Assembly (NCBI GenBank): GCA_016839665.1
Contig: JAEOTU010000356.1
Location: forward strand, 1 to 7,471
From: Candidatus Hodarchaeota archaeon
GTDB lineage: Archaea > Asgardarchaeota > Heimdallarchaeia > Hodarchaeales > Hodarchaeaceae
Direction: 5' to 3'
Length of the DNA: 7,471 nucleotides
The notes under the pieces are model-generated. The model ran no database searches. It was not told the DNA's origin and saw only the letters and a list, made by a program, of their open reading frames with translations. The first letter of the stretch is position 1. Each line of letters starts with the position of its first letter. Made by a program: the position numbers and the translations under genes. Positions 1-5,758 of the stretch are shown here, in pieces.

Positions 1-37
1 AATTGAAAAAACTCAATTTTAGGCTGACCATTTATAT

Positions 38-75
38 ACGTCTCAGACACTGTTTCACTCAACAGGCGGAGACGT
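38..75 (+). other. two-part stem-loop below a TATA-like box
   Basis: Outer arms ACGTCTC (38-44) and GAGACGT (69-75) pair perfectly. Inside them CTGTT (50-54) and AACAG (61-65) pair around a six-base loop, so the folded form would be a stem, an internal loop and a hairpin. TTTATATA (31-38) sits just upstream and CTTTATTTT (76-84) just downstream. It could be the terminator of a plus-strand gene lying left of the window, or part of a small RNA. If the TATA-like box were used, transcription would begin near position 60, inside the structure, so the two readings compete. Confidence 0.35.
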
Positions 76-532
76 CTTTATTTTGCCTATGCAAGTACCC
101 CCATTCTCCTTTGCTTTAAAAACATTTTCTTTCGATTAGAAGTATTGATAAAAACCCATTTAAAGGCTTTAAAAAAGGAGATTATTAGTAAAGAACCCGA
201 TATAAATATGCACGATAAAAAGAAACCTTAAGTTGGAGGAATATGGTTTGAACGCACATATTCAAGTATTGAAAACAAGGAACCAAGATTGAATAATTGC
301 TGAAATATGAATTGAATAGGGTTTAAAAAGTGTAATTCATTGATTTCATTATTGGGCTGGAAATTAAACCATATTACTTTAATCTATCTCTCTTTCTTGT
401 CGAAGGACTTTATAGATAACATTCGTCTCGATTTTGATCTTGTGTAATTCAGTAGCTTTTTTAATGATAAGTTATTAGTCAAATAACTCTTTAATTATCT
501 TGGTGTTATAGTAAGAGCAATTAGAAGAGTAA

Positions 533-559
533 TATGGAAATTTAAAGTTAATTTCCATA
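533..559. repeat. perfect 10-bp inverted repeat, possible terminator hairpin
   Basis: TATGGAAATT (533-542) and AATTTCCATA (550-559) are exact reverse complements around a seven-base loop. The element lies about 75 bp beyond the stop codon of the small membrane-protein gene in its direction of transcription. It could be a second stop or a 3' stabilising hairpin for that transcript. No long T-run follows on either strand, so an intrinsic terminator role is uncertain. Confidence 0.4.
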
Positions 560-600
560 ACAAGACCTAGCTCTTAGCAATATCTGTCTTGCTTTCAAAG

Positions 601-622
601 AGTAAAGAAAAAAAAGAAAGAG
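601..622 (-). terminator. T-tract terminator of the small membrane-protein gene
   Basis: Read on the minus strand, the bases just past the stop codon at 632 contain a run of eight T's within a longer C/T tract (forward-strand A/G at 603-620). Archaeal RNA polymerase stops at such T-rich tracts with or without a hairpin. The position, 10-30 bases after the stop, fits well. Confidence 0.55.
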
Positions 623-631
623 TGGTTATAT

Positions 632-1006
632 TCAGAGGAAATAATCTATAACTAGGACTATGCCTCCAATTAATACAATTAATCCGCCTAAGGTACCACC
701 TATTAAGCCAATAACTATATAGATAATTCCCCACAAAATTAAGTCACTTTTATCCTTAGATGTCAACTTCTGATATCCAAGGATTGCAACCAAACCACAT
801 ATGAGAGTAATTGCGGCAGAGACAATCCAACCAGTATCACCTAAAGCCTGTCCAGCAATATTAATTGTAGCTAAATCTAGTATGTCACCAAATGCTTCCA
901 CTAATTCAGAAGCTACATTTGAGATAACTATAATAATAGCAAATACAACCATGATAATTCCCCCGAGTACTCCTAAGATACGTCCAATTCCTCTTAGATC
1001 AGCCAT
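632..1006 (-). CDS. small four-helix membrane protein, function unknown
   Basis: I chose ATG at 1006, giving 124 residues starting MADLRGIGR. It has GTGAT four bases upstream, a good match to the ribosome-binding consensus, whereas the longer frame starts at a GTG three codons earlier. The protein is very hydrophobic, with likely membrane helices near residues 10-29, 60-77, 88-104 and 106-123. The last two are separated only by a glycine-rich turn, so they may form a tight hairpin. A short soluble segment (about 30-59) holds the acidic residues, and a lysine-rich loop (79-87) is probably cytoplasmic. No catalytic motif is visible. Small glycine- and isoleucine-rich membrane proteins of this kind are common in archaea and mostly unnamed. 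It diverges from the longin-like gene and probably has its own promoter and a T-tract terminator. Confidence 0.75.
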   Translation of the reverse strand: MADLRGIGRILGVLGGIIMVVFAIIIVISNVASELVEAFGDILDLATINIAGQALGDTGWIVSAAITLICGLVAILGYQKLTSKDKSDLILWGIIYIVIGLIGGTLGGLIVLIGGIVLVIDYFL

Positions 1007-1035
1007 AATAATCACAGTACATATTATACCACACT

Positions 1036-1049
1036 ATTCTTTAAAGAAT
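1036..1049 (-). promoter_or_regulatory. TATA-like box of the small membrane-protein gene
   Basis: ATTCTTTAAAGAAT is a perfect palindrome whose core CTTTAAAG resembles an archaeal TATA box. Its centre lies about 26 bases before position 1016. Transcription starting there would leave a leader of roughly ten bases that still includes the GTGAT ribosome site. This is inferred from spacing only. Confidence 0.35.
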
Positions 1050-1167
1050 TTTTGGTATATTTTTGAGAAGAGTTTTTTCTGGTGAATTTGACTGAATTCT
1101 TCCTAATTAATGCCTTCTTTCTTTCATTTAAGAAAATCAAAGCACAATACATAATGTAATAGCGTGG

Positions 1168-1226
1168 ATTCGATTGATTATGAAATAAAAACGATAATTG
1201 GGGGATCGTGATAAACGAATTTTTTT
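1168..1226 (+). terminator. nested hairpin followed by a seven-T run
   Basis: ATTCG (1168-1172) can pair with CGAAT (1216-1220), enclosing a second stem ACGAT (1191-1195) with ATCGT (1205-1209) around the loop AATTGGGGG. A run of seven T's (1220-1226) follows directly. This looks like the end of a plus-strand transcript, but no gene precedes it on that strand within the divergent spacer 1007-1373. It could end a small untranslated RNA or be chance; the stems are only five pairs each. Confidence 0.25.
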
Positions 1227-1373
1227 ATATTACATGATCAATACAATAAATGTTGGATAACTTTCAAAAAATCCTAAACTCCGAATCCATAACGATGATC
1301 CTCGTTGAGTATTAGTGATCTCAAAACATTGAATAGACATTAAGAAAGTTCAGGTATATTAACTGAGGCAATT

Positions 1374-2141
1374 TTGTTGATACTAGATGTGAATATCATC
1401 ACTAAGTCAGGCCTTCTCGTTTTTAACCATACTTTTACAAATTCTACTTCAGATGATCAGGTGGATATTGATCTCCAAGCTGGTTTTATGACGTCTATTC
1501 TAAACGTATTAAGAGACACCCAACGTGAGACAGTTACTGCGATACGTTATCGTGAGAATTATGTGGTTATATTGTATGAGGGAGTTCTTACATATGGGCT
1601 GTTACCATCAACTGAATACGACAATCGGTTATTTCGTTTCCTTAGAGAAGTTGTCTTAAAATTCGAGCTAATGTTTACAGAAGAACTTCACAGAGAAACT
1701 GTGCTAAATCGAAGTATGTTTGAACCATTTCGAGGAATCATACAGAAACTGTATTCCAACTACATATACATTGATGTACATGCTCTTAATCATATATTAT
1801 CTGTAATGCAAGACTCAACAATCTTAAACTATATCGTTTACGAGACAAAATTTTTCCATCCCGTATTTAGCGCAATAGATGACGCAATCATTGGAGAGAA
1901 CAAAGACAAGATAACACAAATCTCTCGCGAAATCATTGATTTTGGAATTAATGTGGATCAAAACTTCTCTGTTGGAGACCTTACCTTTGGTGGTATGTTA
2001 ATTTCTTTTGTTAAAGCACCTAATCATCTAATTATTCTCTTTAATATCGGAAGTCACAAAAACAAAAGCCTTTTTAAATCAGAAGTGGCTAAAATTAGAA
2101 GTGATATATTATTCAGGCTTGAATTAGAGAAAAAGGTTTAA
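1374..2141 (+). CDS. longin-like two-domain protein of Asgard type
   Basis: This is a soluble protein of 255 residues with no signal peptide or membrane helix. Residues 1-130 follow a longin-like order: two strands with a tight turn (LILDVNIIT, then GLLVFNHTF), a helix (35-48), three strands (52-77), then helices ending in an FEPFRGIIQKLY segment (116-127). Residues 140-250 look like a second alpha/beta domain: helices, strands around 196-225 (including LTFGGMLISF and HLIILFNI) and a closing helix, suggestive of a longin or roadblock fold. In eukaryotes such domains act in small-GTPase regulation and vesicle trafficking; in Asgard archaea their roles are mostly unknown. Start: TTG at 1374, with GAGG (1365-1368) five bases upstream; the next codon is also TTG and cannot be excluded. 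The epimerase gene follows after 50 bp. The fold assignment comes from residue pattern, not a search. Confidence 0.65.
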   Translation: MLILDVNIITKSGLLVFNHTFTNSTSDDQVDIDLQAGFMTSILNVLRDTQRETVTAIRYRENYVVILYEGVLTYGLLPSTEYDNRLFRFLREVVLKFELMFTEELHRETVLNRSMFEPFRGIIQKLYSNYIYIDVHALNHILSVMQDSTILNYIVYETKFFHPVFSAIDDAIIGENKDKITQISREIIDFGINVDQNFSVGDLTFGGMLISFVKAPNHLIILFNIGSHKNKSLFKSEVAKIRSDILFRLELEKKV

Positions 2142-2179
2142 ACGAAGTATTGGATATACTTTTAGCTACAGGAATAATG

Positions 2180-2185
2180 GGTGAG
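2180..2185 (+). promoter_or_regulatory. ribosome binding site fixing the epimerase start
   Basis: GGTGAG lies six bases before ATG 2192 and matches the GGTGA part of the ribosome-binding consensus. The earlier candidates, TTG 2150 and ATG 2177, have weaker or badly spaced sites. The conserved family region begins soon after residue 1 of the ATG 2192 form, so this start also fits the expected protein length. Confidence 0.7.
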
Positions 2186-2191
2186 ATTGAA

Positions 2192-2986
2192 ATGTCATTA
2201 CCAGGAATCACAAAAACGCAAATGGTCGAAATCGATCGTATTATGATGGAAGAGTATCATATTCCTGTTGAGTTGATGATGGAGCATGCTGGATCAAACC
2301 TTGCGCGCCTTGCACTTATTCTATCACCTGATGATTCTAATTACCAAGTAATTGTTGGATCAGGCAATAATGGTGGTGGAGGAATAGTTGCTGCAAGACG
2401 ATTGAAAAATTGGGGATTAAAAACAGAAATTTTCATTCCAAGGGGTATTAAAAGTCTCCGTACAACTCCTAAAAAACAACTTGATCGTGCTCGAAGAATA
2501 GGTATTGAGATTTTTGAAGGACTACCTCAATCATCTTCAAAAGGGGACGAAAATCAATTGATTTTAGATTGCTACATTGGTTATGGGTTTAAAAAACGAC
2601 TTGACAAAATCTCAGACAAAGTGTTTTCATTTTTAAGTAACATGAATAACATAATTGCGTTAGATGTACCTTCAGGTTTAGATGTGACTACAGGAGAAAA
2701 TGTTAGTAATATTCACCCTATTGCAACCTTAACAATTGCTTTTGTAAAAACAAGTTTTTTTAATATCTCTCAGGATGCTCTTGGGGAAGTTTACATCGTT
2801 GATATAGGGGTACCAACAGATGTTTATCGTTCTAGAATTGGTATTGATTGGTCTTTCCCATATCACATGAATAGTTTAACGAAATTAGAGGAGGGCTTTC
2901 GAAAAACTCCTTTACAAAAAGTTGTGATTCAACAGAAGTCAAAACACGAAAAACCGAGTTGGGATATAGTTACTGACTTCTCCTAA
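2192..2986 (+). CDS. nnrE: NAD(P)H-hydrate epimerase (YjeF N-terminal domain, stand-alone)
   Basis: This cytosolic metabolite-repair enzyme interconverts the R and S forms of damaged, hydrated NADH or NADPH so that a partner dehydratase can restore the cofactor. From ATG 2192 it has 264 residues. Family marks seen are the N-terminal helix ITKTQMVEIDRIMMEE, the MMEHAGSNLARL segment (29-40), the binding loop GSGNNGGGG (56-64), LILDCYIGYG (123-132, with D126 at the family's conserved aspartate), ALDVPSGLD (156-164), the TIAFVKT strand (181-187) and VYIVDIGVP (200-208). The loop has glycine at 63 where the common form GNNGGDG has aspartate. The kinase-like dehydratase domain found fused in many bacterial proteins is absent. 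A tail of about 55 residues after IGVP is longer than the core needs and rich in lysine. It probably shares a transcript with the upstream longin-like gene. Confidence 0.9.
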   Translation: MSLPGITKTQMVEIDRIMMEEYHIPVELMMEHAGSNLARLALILSPDDSNYQVIVGSGNNGGGGIVAARRLKNWGLKTEIFIPRGIKSLRTTPKKQLDRARRIGIEIFEGLPQSSSKGDENQLILDCYIGYGFKKRLDKISDKVFSFLSNMNNIIALDVPSGLDVTTGENVSNIHPIATLTIAFVKTSFFNISQDALGEVYIVDIGVPTDVYRSRIGIDWSFPYHMNSLTKLEEGFRKTPLQKVVIQQKSKHEKPSWDIVTDFS

Positions 2987-2987
2987 T

Positions 2988-3019
2988 CTTGAAATTCTCT
3001 GAAAAAGAATAATTTCAAG
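2988..3019. terminator. bidirectional terminator hairpin between convergent genes
   Basis: CTTGAAATT (2988-2996) and AATTTCAAG (3011-3019) are exact reverse complements around a 14-base loop. The repeat fills the 40-bp gap between the epimerase stop (2986) and the stop of the convergent membrane-protein gene (3027). Its symmetry and place suit termination or 3'-end protection of both transcripts. A strong T-run is absent. Confidence 0.55.
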
Positions 3020-3026
3020 GTTATTA

Positions 3027-3611
3027 TCAATCGTTTGTTGATTTAAATTGAGTGCTAGTTTCGCTTCTTAATAGGTTTTTCCCCTTATAACGGAAATAAA
3101 GTATTAACAATCCAAGAACAAGGGTGAGAAACCCAAAATTACTTACGGATAGTATTGGAATTGGCACAGATTGAGCAAATGCAGCTTCAGCTGAGAGTAA
3201 CTGGTAAGGAAGTTGATAATAAACTTGAGGTTGCAGATTCTTCCAAGTCACCCAAACTAGGGTGGAAATAAACGATATTCGAAAAGCTAGGGCGCCAGCT
3301 TGTTCACGTGAGTGTGACCAATTTTCCTGCTCATAAATTAATGTTGATACTATTACACCGACAATGAATAAGATTGTCACTTCAACAAGGTATATAGTGT
3401 ATAAATTATCAGTAATAGAGGGAATAATAGGAAAAGCAAAACTCGTTACACCGACCTTGATGAGATTCACTCCAGCTACAATGGAGAATACTTTTCCAAT
3501 AAACTCTTTAGGTACAAAAAACCATATAAACGCGATTTCAAAGCCAGAGATCAATATTAAATCAATTAATCCAATCTGTGGTAGATAATAGGTCCAATGT
3601 TGTGGAATCAT
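3027..3611 (-). CDS. five-helix membrane protein, function unknown
   Basis: I chose ATG at 3611 (194 residues, starting MIPQHWTYYL) because GGTGA lies eight bases before it; the longer frame starts at a GTG six codons earlier, overlapping that site. Likely membrane helices lie near residues 13-33, 41-60, 70-93, 106-123 and 157-173. A loop of about 30 residues (124-155), rich in Q, Y, P and A, separates the last two. The stretch after helix 3 (EQENWSHSREQ, 94-104) is polar, and the C-terminal tail (RYKGKNLLR and onward) is basic and so probably cytoplasmic. No transporter signature or catalytic motif is visible, and I do not recognise the family. It is convergent with the epimerase gene and follows the TIGR04076 gene, from which a terminator-like hairpin separates it, so it probably has its own promoter. 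Confidence 0.75.
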   Translation of the reverse strand: MIPQHWTYYLPQIGLIDLILISGFEIAFIWFFVPKEFIGKVFSIVAGVNLIKVGVTSFAFPIIPSITDNLYTIYLVEVTILFIVGVIVSTLIYEQENWSHSREQAGALAFRISFISTLVWVTWKNLQPQVYYQLPYQLLSAEAAFAQSVPIPILSVSNFGFLTLVLGLLILYFRYKGKNLLRSETSTQFKSTND

Positions 3612-3682
3612 CAAATTCTTCACCAACACAGGATTGATTTCAAAAAATTAAAAGAGAATTTTAGGAAAAAGATACCGTTGTT

Positions 3683-3717
3683 GGTGTTCTTCATCACACA
3701 ATTAGGAAGACAACACC
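3683..3717. repeat. imperfect inverted repeat upstream of the five-helix gene
   Basis: GGTGTTCTTC (3683-3692) can pair with GAAG (3706-3709) and AACACC (3712-3717), leaving a two-base AC bulge: ten pairs around a 13-base loop. It lies between the TIGR04076 gene's terminator and the start of the five-helix gene, roughly 70-105 bp before that start. It could be an operator site or part of a 3' structure. Evidence is limited to the symmetry. Confidence 0.3.
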
Positions 3718-3732
3718 GATGAGAAATAAGAA

Positions 3733-3763
3733 GGAAAAAAACGTTTTGAGTCTAATCGTTTTT
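3733..3763 (-). terminator. hairpin plus T-run terminator of the TIGR04076 gene
   Basis: Read on the minus strand just after the stop codon at 3768, AAAAACG (forward 3757-3763) pairs with CGTTTTT (forward 3737-3743) around a 13-base loop. The T-run continues for two more bases (forward 3735-3736). The position and the T-rich end suit an intrinsic terminator. Confidence 0.55.
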
Positions 3764-3767
3764 ATTG

Positions 3768-4079
3768 CTACTCTTGATGGCTCGTGATTTTCACGACTAT
3801 TCCTGCAGAAGTTGGATCGGGACATCGAACAAATTCAGTAGTAATACCATCTGAATCAAATTCCTTTTCATAAGGAGTGCCTCTATAGTCCCAAGGAAGT
3901 CTACCACCCATCATAAGAGCCCGCATCATACCATGGGCACTGTCAAGTAACCAAGGGCATACCTTGCCCATATCTTCAGGAAATTTGAATTTATCTCCGA
4001 CTTTATGATAGGGACATCCTTCTCCTTCATAAACCTCAATTTCTAATTTATTTCCATATCGTTGTCTCCAATTACCCAT
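3768..4079 (-). CDS. TIGR04076 family protein, function unknown
   Basis: This is a small soluble protein of 103 residues. The pattern matches the TIGR04076 family as I know it: a short strand-rich N-terminus, a GCPYHKVGDKFKF segment (21-33), CPWLLDSAHGMMRALMMGGRLPW (41-63, with family hallmarks CPW and GG) and a final VRCPDPTSAGIVVKI strand pair (84-98). Cysteines 22, 41 and 86 sit at those three conserved places and could bind a metal or take part in redox chemistry, but the family has no established function that I know of. The start at ATG 4079 is firm because AGGTGAT, a full match to the ribosome-binding consensus, lies five bases upstream. It follows the alcohol dehydrogenase gene by 123 bp on the same strand and has its own terminator, so co-transcription is possible but unproven. 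Confidence 0.85.
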   Translation of the reverse strand: MGNWRQRYGNKLEIEVYEGEGCPYHKVGDKFKFPEDMGKVCPWLLDSAHGMMRALMMGGRLPWDYRGTPYEKEFDSDGITTEFVRCPDPTSAGIVVKITSHQE

Positions 4080-4084
4080 CGATT

Positions 4085-4091
4085 ATCACCT
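4085..4091 (-). promoter_or_regulatory. strong ribosome binding site of the TIGR04076 gene
   Basis: On the minus strand AGGTGAT lies five bases before the ATG. It is the longest match to the anti-Shine-Dalgarno sequence in the window and suggests efficient translation. A TATA-like TTTATTAAT-type stretch (forward 4123-4133) lies further upstream and could give this gene its own promoter. Confidence 0.6.
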
Positions 4092-4202
4092 GTAAAGAAA
4101 AGTATTAGTACACACTGAACATTGATTTATTAATGCACTCTTTGTGGTAAATTCCCTTTCTTTTCCAGAATTCTTAGCAATCTATGCGAACGTATTGAAT
4201 TT

Positions 4203-5366
4203 CTATCTCTGATAACTATTTTTAATGAGAATATTTATTTCTTCAAGAGTAGGGACTTTAGGATGCGCCGTATAATTCCTTAATTTCATTGTGTCATCTC
4301 CAATTCCTTGTAATTCACTTTTAGGTACATTCTTATCTCTCAAACTTATCCACAGTCCTATTTCTTTCAAAAAAATGTCCATTTCATTACATGCTTCTTC
4401 TGCAGCGACTTCTTCAGATTCATTTTCTAGATCAGGATTGAAGAGTCGACCTACAGTTGCATATTTAGATATTGCATGCTTCCATGTCCATCGATTCACT
4501 TCTGGGTACAAAATCGCAAGAGCCTCTCCATGCATAATATTGGAAACATGTCCTCCGATAGCCATACCAATTCCATGGGCTAGTGTTGTACCCGCATTTG
4601 TAATACAAAGCCCCCCAAGAGTACTAGCCCATGAAAGTGCTTTTCTTGCTTCTGTATTTGCCCCATCTTTTACAACAACTGGAAGATACTTAATCACTCG
4701 TCTCATTGCCTCTAAAGCGAGAAGGTCGACATAATCTGACGCTCTTTTATGCAAGAAACTTTCAAATCCATGACAAAAAACATCAAATCCAGTTGTAGCA
4801 GTGATATACGATGGAAGGGTTAATGTAAGTTCAGGATCAATAATACTGATCCTTGGACATAGACACCAATCAGCAAGCGCTGATTTAAATTTTTCATCAG
4901 GATTTTTTATCACTGCCATTGGTGTTATTTCGGATCCTGTGCCTGCTGTAGTAGGTACTGCAACAATTGGAAGTACTTTGGCTTTTGTTACTCGTTTTTG
5001 GCCTAGACGATAGTCCCACACTTCTCCATGAGTAGCACCTACAGCTATGGCTTTAGCAGTATCAATACTAGAACCACCACCTACTCCCAAAACAACATCA
5101 ACCTTATTTTCAGCTGCCATTTTAGAACCTACTCTAACACACTTTGTGTCTGGATTGGGAATGACACCATCAAAATGAATCACCTCAACTCCTGCTTCAG
5201 TACATGAGTTTTTCAATTTGTCAAATACAGGTTGTAAGGCTGGAAAGGATTTAACAGTGACCAAAAGACATTTCTTTCCAATACGTGAAATTTCTTTGCC
5301 AGTTTCATTCACACGCTGCCAACCGAATAGTAAACGGGTAGGTTGATAATAATTGAATTTTCTCAT
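4203..5366 (-). CDS. iron-containing (group III) alcohol dehydrogenase
   Basis: This soluble enzyme of 387 residues, the usual length for the family, oxidises alcohols or reduces aldehydes with NAD(P) and a bound divalent metal, typically iron. The cofactor-binding N-terminal half has the glycine-rich GVGGGSSIDTAK loop (94-105) and VPTTAGTGSEITPMAVI (137-153). The helical C-terminal half supplies the metal ligands: D195 and H199 in FDVFCHG, H264 in LAHGIGM and H279 in MHGEAL all match the family's D-H-H-H set. The last two histidines are 15 residues apart, one more than I recall for FucO. The usual aspartate favouring NAD over NADP after the first strand (VTDK type) is valine here (VTVK, 36-39), so the cofactor is uncertain. 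ATG 5366 has GAGG seven bases upstream. The substrate cannot be told from sequence. Confidence 0.92.
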   Translation of the reverse strand: MRKFNYYQPTRLLFGWQRVNETGKEISRIGKKCLLVTVKSFPALQPVFDKLKNSCTEAGVEVIHFDGVIPNPDTKCVRVGSKMAAENKVDVVLGVGGGSSIDTAKAIAVGATHGEVWDYRLGQKRVTKAKVLPIVAVPTTAGTGSEITPMAVIKNPDEKFKSALADWCLCPRISIIDPELTLTLPSYITATTGFDVFCHGFESFLHKRASDYVDLLALEAMRRVIKYLPVVVKDGANTEARKALSWASTLGGLCITNAGTTLAHGIGMAIGGHVSNIMHGEALAILYPEVNRWTWKHAISKYATVGRLFNPDLENESEEVAAEEACNEMDIFLKEIGLWISLRDKNVPKSELQGIGDDTMKLRNYTAHPKVPTLEEINILIKNSYQR

Positions 5367-5376
5367 GCTCTTTCCT

Positions 5377-5398
5377 CTTGAAATTCTACAATTTTAAG
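5377..5398 (-). promoter_or_regulatory. near-palindrome upstream of the alcohol dehydrogenase
   Basis: CTTGAAATT (5377-5385) and AATTTTAAG (5390-5398) form an inverted repeat with one mismatched pair around a four-base centre. It abuts the GAGG ribosome site of the dehydrogenase gene. It could be an operator for a dimeric regulator or a leader hairpin. The left arm equals that of the terminator-like repeat at 2988, which may only reflect AT-rich composition. Confidence 0.3.
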
Positions 5399-5482
5399 CA
5401 GGTATAATTTCTCATTTTCAATGATCTCTCTCTAAATTAAAGTCATAAGAACAGACTAATAGGGAACGTATGTTGATGATTA

Positions 5483-5704
5483 TTGGAGATTTGCGATGAA
5501 TGGCAAATAGCCATTCATGGATTGGAAAAAATCCTCGGATTCAAAGTGGATTGTCCACGATGTCGGTCTTGGCAAATCTTTTTTAAGAATAATGAGAAGA
5601 ATGTATTACTCAAGTGTTCTAACTGTGGTATAAAATTGAAGATTCTCAAACAGTCAATTGTAAAGCACTCTGAAATCAAGTTACCCATGCCAAATCTAGA
5701 TTAG
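5483..5704 (+). CDS. small zinc-ribbon protein
   Basis: This is a soluble protein of 73 residues. Two CxxC knuckles, CPRC (24-27) and CSNC (45-48), lie 17 residues apart, a spacing typical of a zinc ribbon that binds one zinc ion. Between them is an alternating hydrophobic/charged stretch that would form the ribbon's strands, and the C-terminal third is basic. Such small ribbons often bind nucleic acid or serve as transcription or ribosome accessory proteins, but no specific role can be read. The start is uncertain: TTG 5483 is the first possible start after an in-frame stop at 5477, with only a weak GATGAT upstream, and TTG 5522 is an alternative that keeps the whole ribbon. It is transcribed opposite to both flanking genes and diverges from the dehydrogenase across a 116-bp spacer. 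Confidence 0.65.
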   Translation: MEICDEWQIAIHGLEKILGFKVDCPRCRSWQIFFKNNEKNVLLKCSNCGIKLKILKQSIVKHSEIKLPMPNLD

Positions 5705-5733
5705 AATTATTTCCCGTAATCTTGATAATAATT
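5705..5733. terminator. weak AT-only hairpin between convergent genes
   Basis: AATTATT (5705-5711) and AATAATT (5727-5733) are reverse complements directly after the zinc-ribbon stop. GTAAT (5716-5720) with ATTAC (5731-5735) is a competing fold. The place between two converging genes suits a terminator, but a seven-pair A/T stem is weak and may be chance. Confidence 0.25.
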
Positions 5734-5758
5734 ACCCAAAACATCCCCTACTGCTGAA

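Larger units (their letters stand above)
1..631. other. gene-free AT-rich region with several hairpins
   Basis: No open frame in this stretch looks like a protein. The longest short frames are about 30 codons and have no plausible ribosome site or recognisable motif. A Shine-Dalgarno-like GGAGGA (235-240) is followed by ATG-GTT-TGA, which is only two codons, and by an overlapping TTG frame of 14 codons; neither is convincing. The region does hold inverted repeats at 1-18, 38-75, 470-488 and 533-559, a TATA-like TTTATATA at 31-38, and a poly-purine tract at 603-620 that reads as a T-tract for the minus strand. It could be a decayed gene, an untranslated RNA or plain spacer; the sequence alone does not decide. 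Confidence 0.6.

Noticed and set aside
243..292. GGAGGA followed by ATG-GTT-TGA and an overlapping 14-codon TTG frame
   Set aside because: The ribosome-site match is good, but the frames are too short to support a gene and show no relation to a neighbour.
384..482. Minus-strand TTG frame of 32 codons, lysine- and serine-rich
   Set aside because: It has no good ribosome site, no recognisable motif, and a length expected by chance in this composition.
801..1085. Plus-strand open frame of 94 codons
   Set aside because: It lies antisense to the small membrane-protein gene, has a composition reflecting that gene's hydrophobic codons, and has no ribosome site or motif.
3364..3588. Plus-strand open frame of 74 codons
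   Set aside because: It is the antisense shadow of the five-helix membrane gene and shows no family features.
4291..5013. Two plus-strand open frames (4291-4734 and 4801-5013)
   Set aside because: Both are antisense to the alcohol dehydrogenase, whose motifs are intact throughout.
2988..5387. Shared CTTGAAATTCT at 2988 and 5377 as a possible common regulatory element
   Set aside because: An eleven-base AT-rich match is within chance expectation, and one copy sits between gene ends, not before a start.
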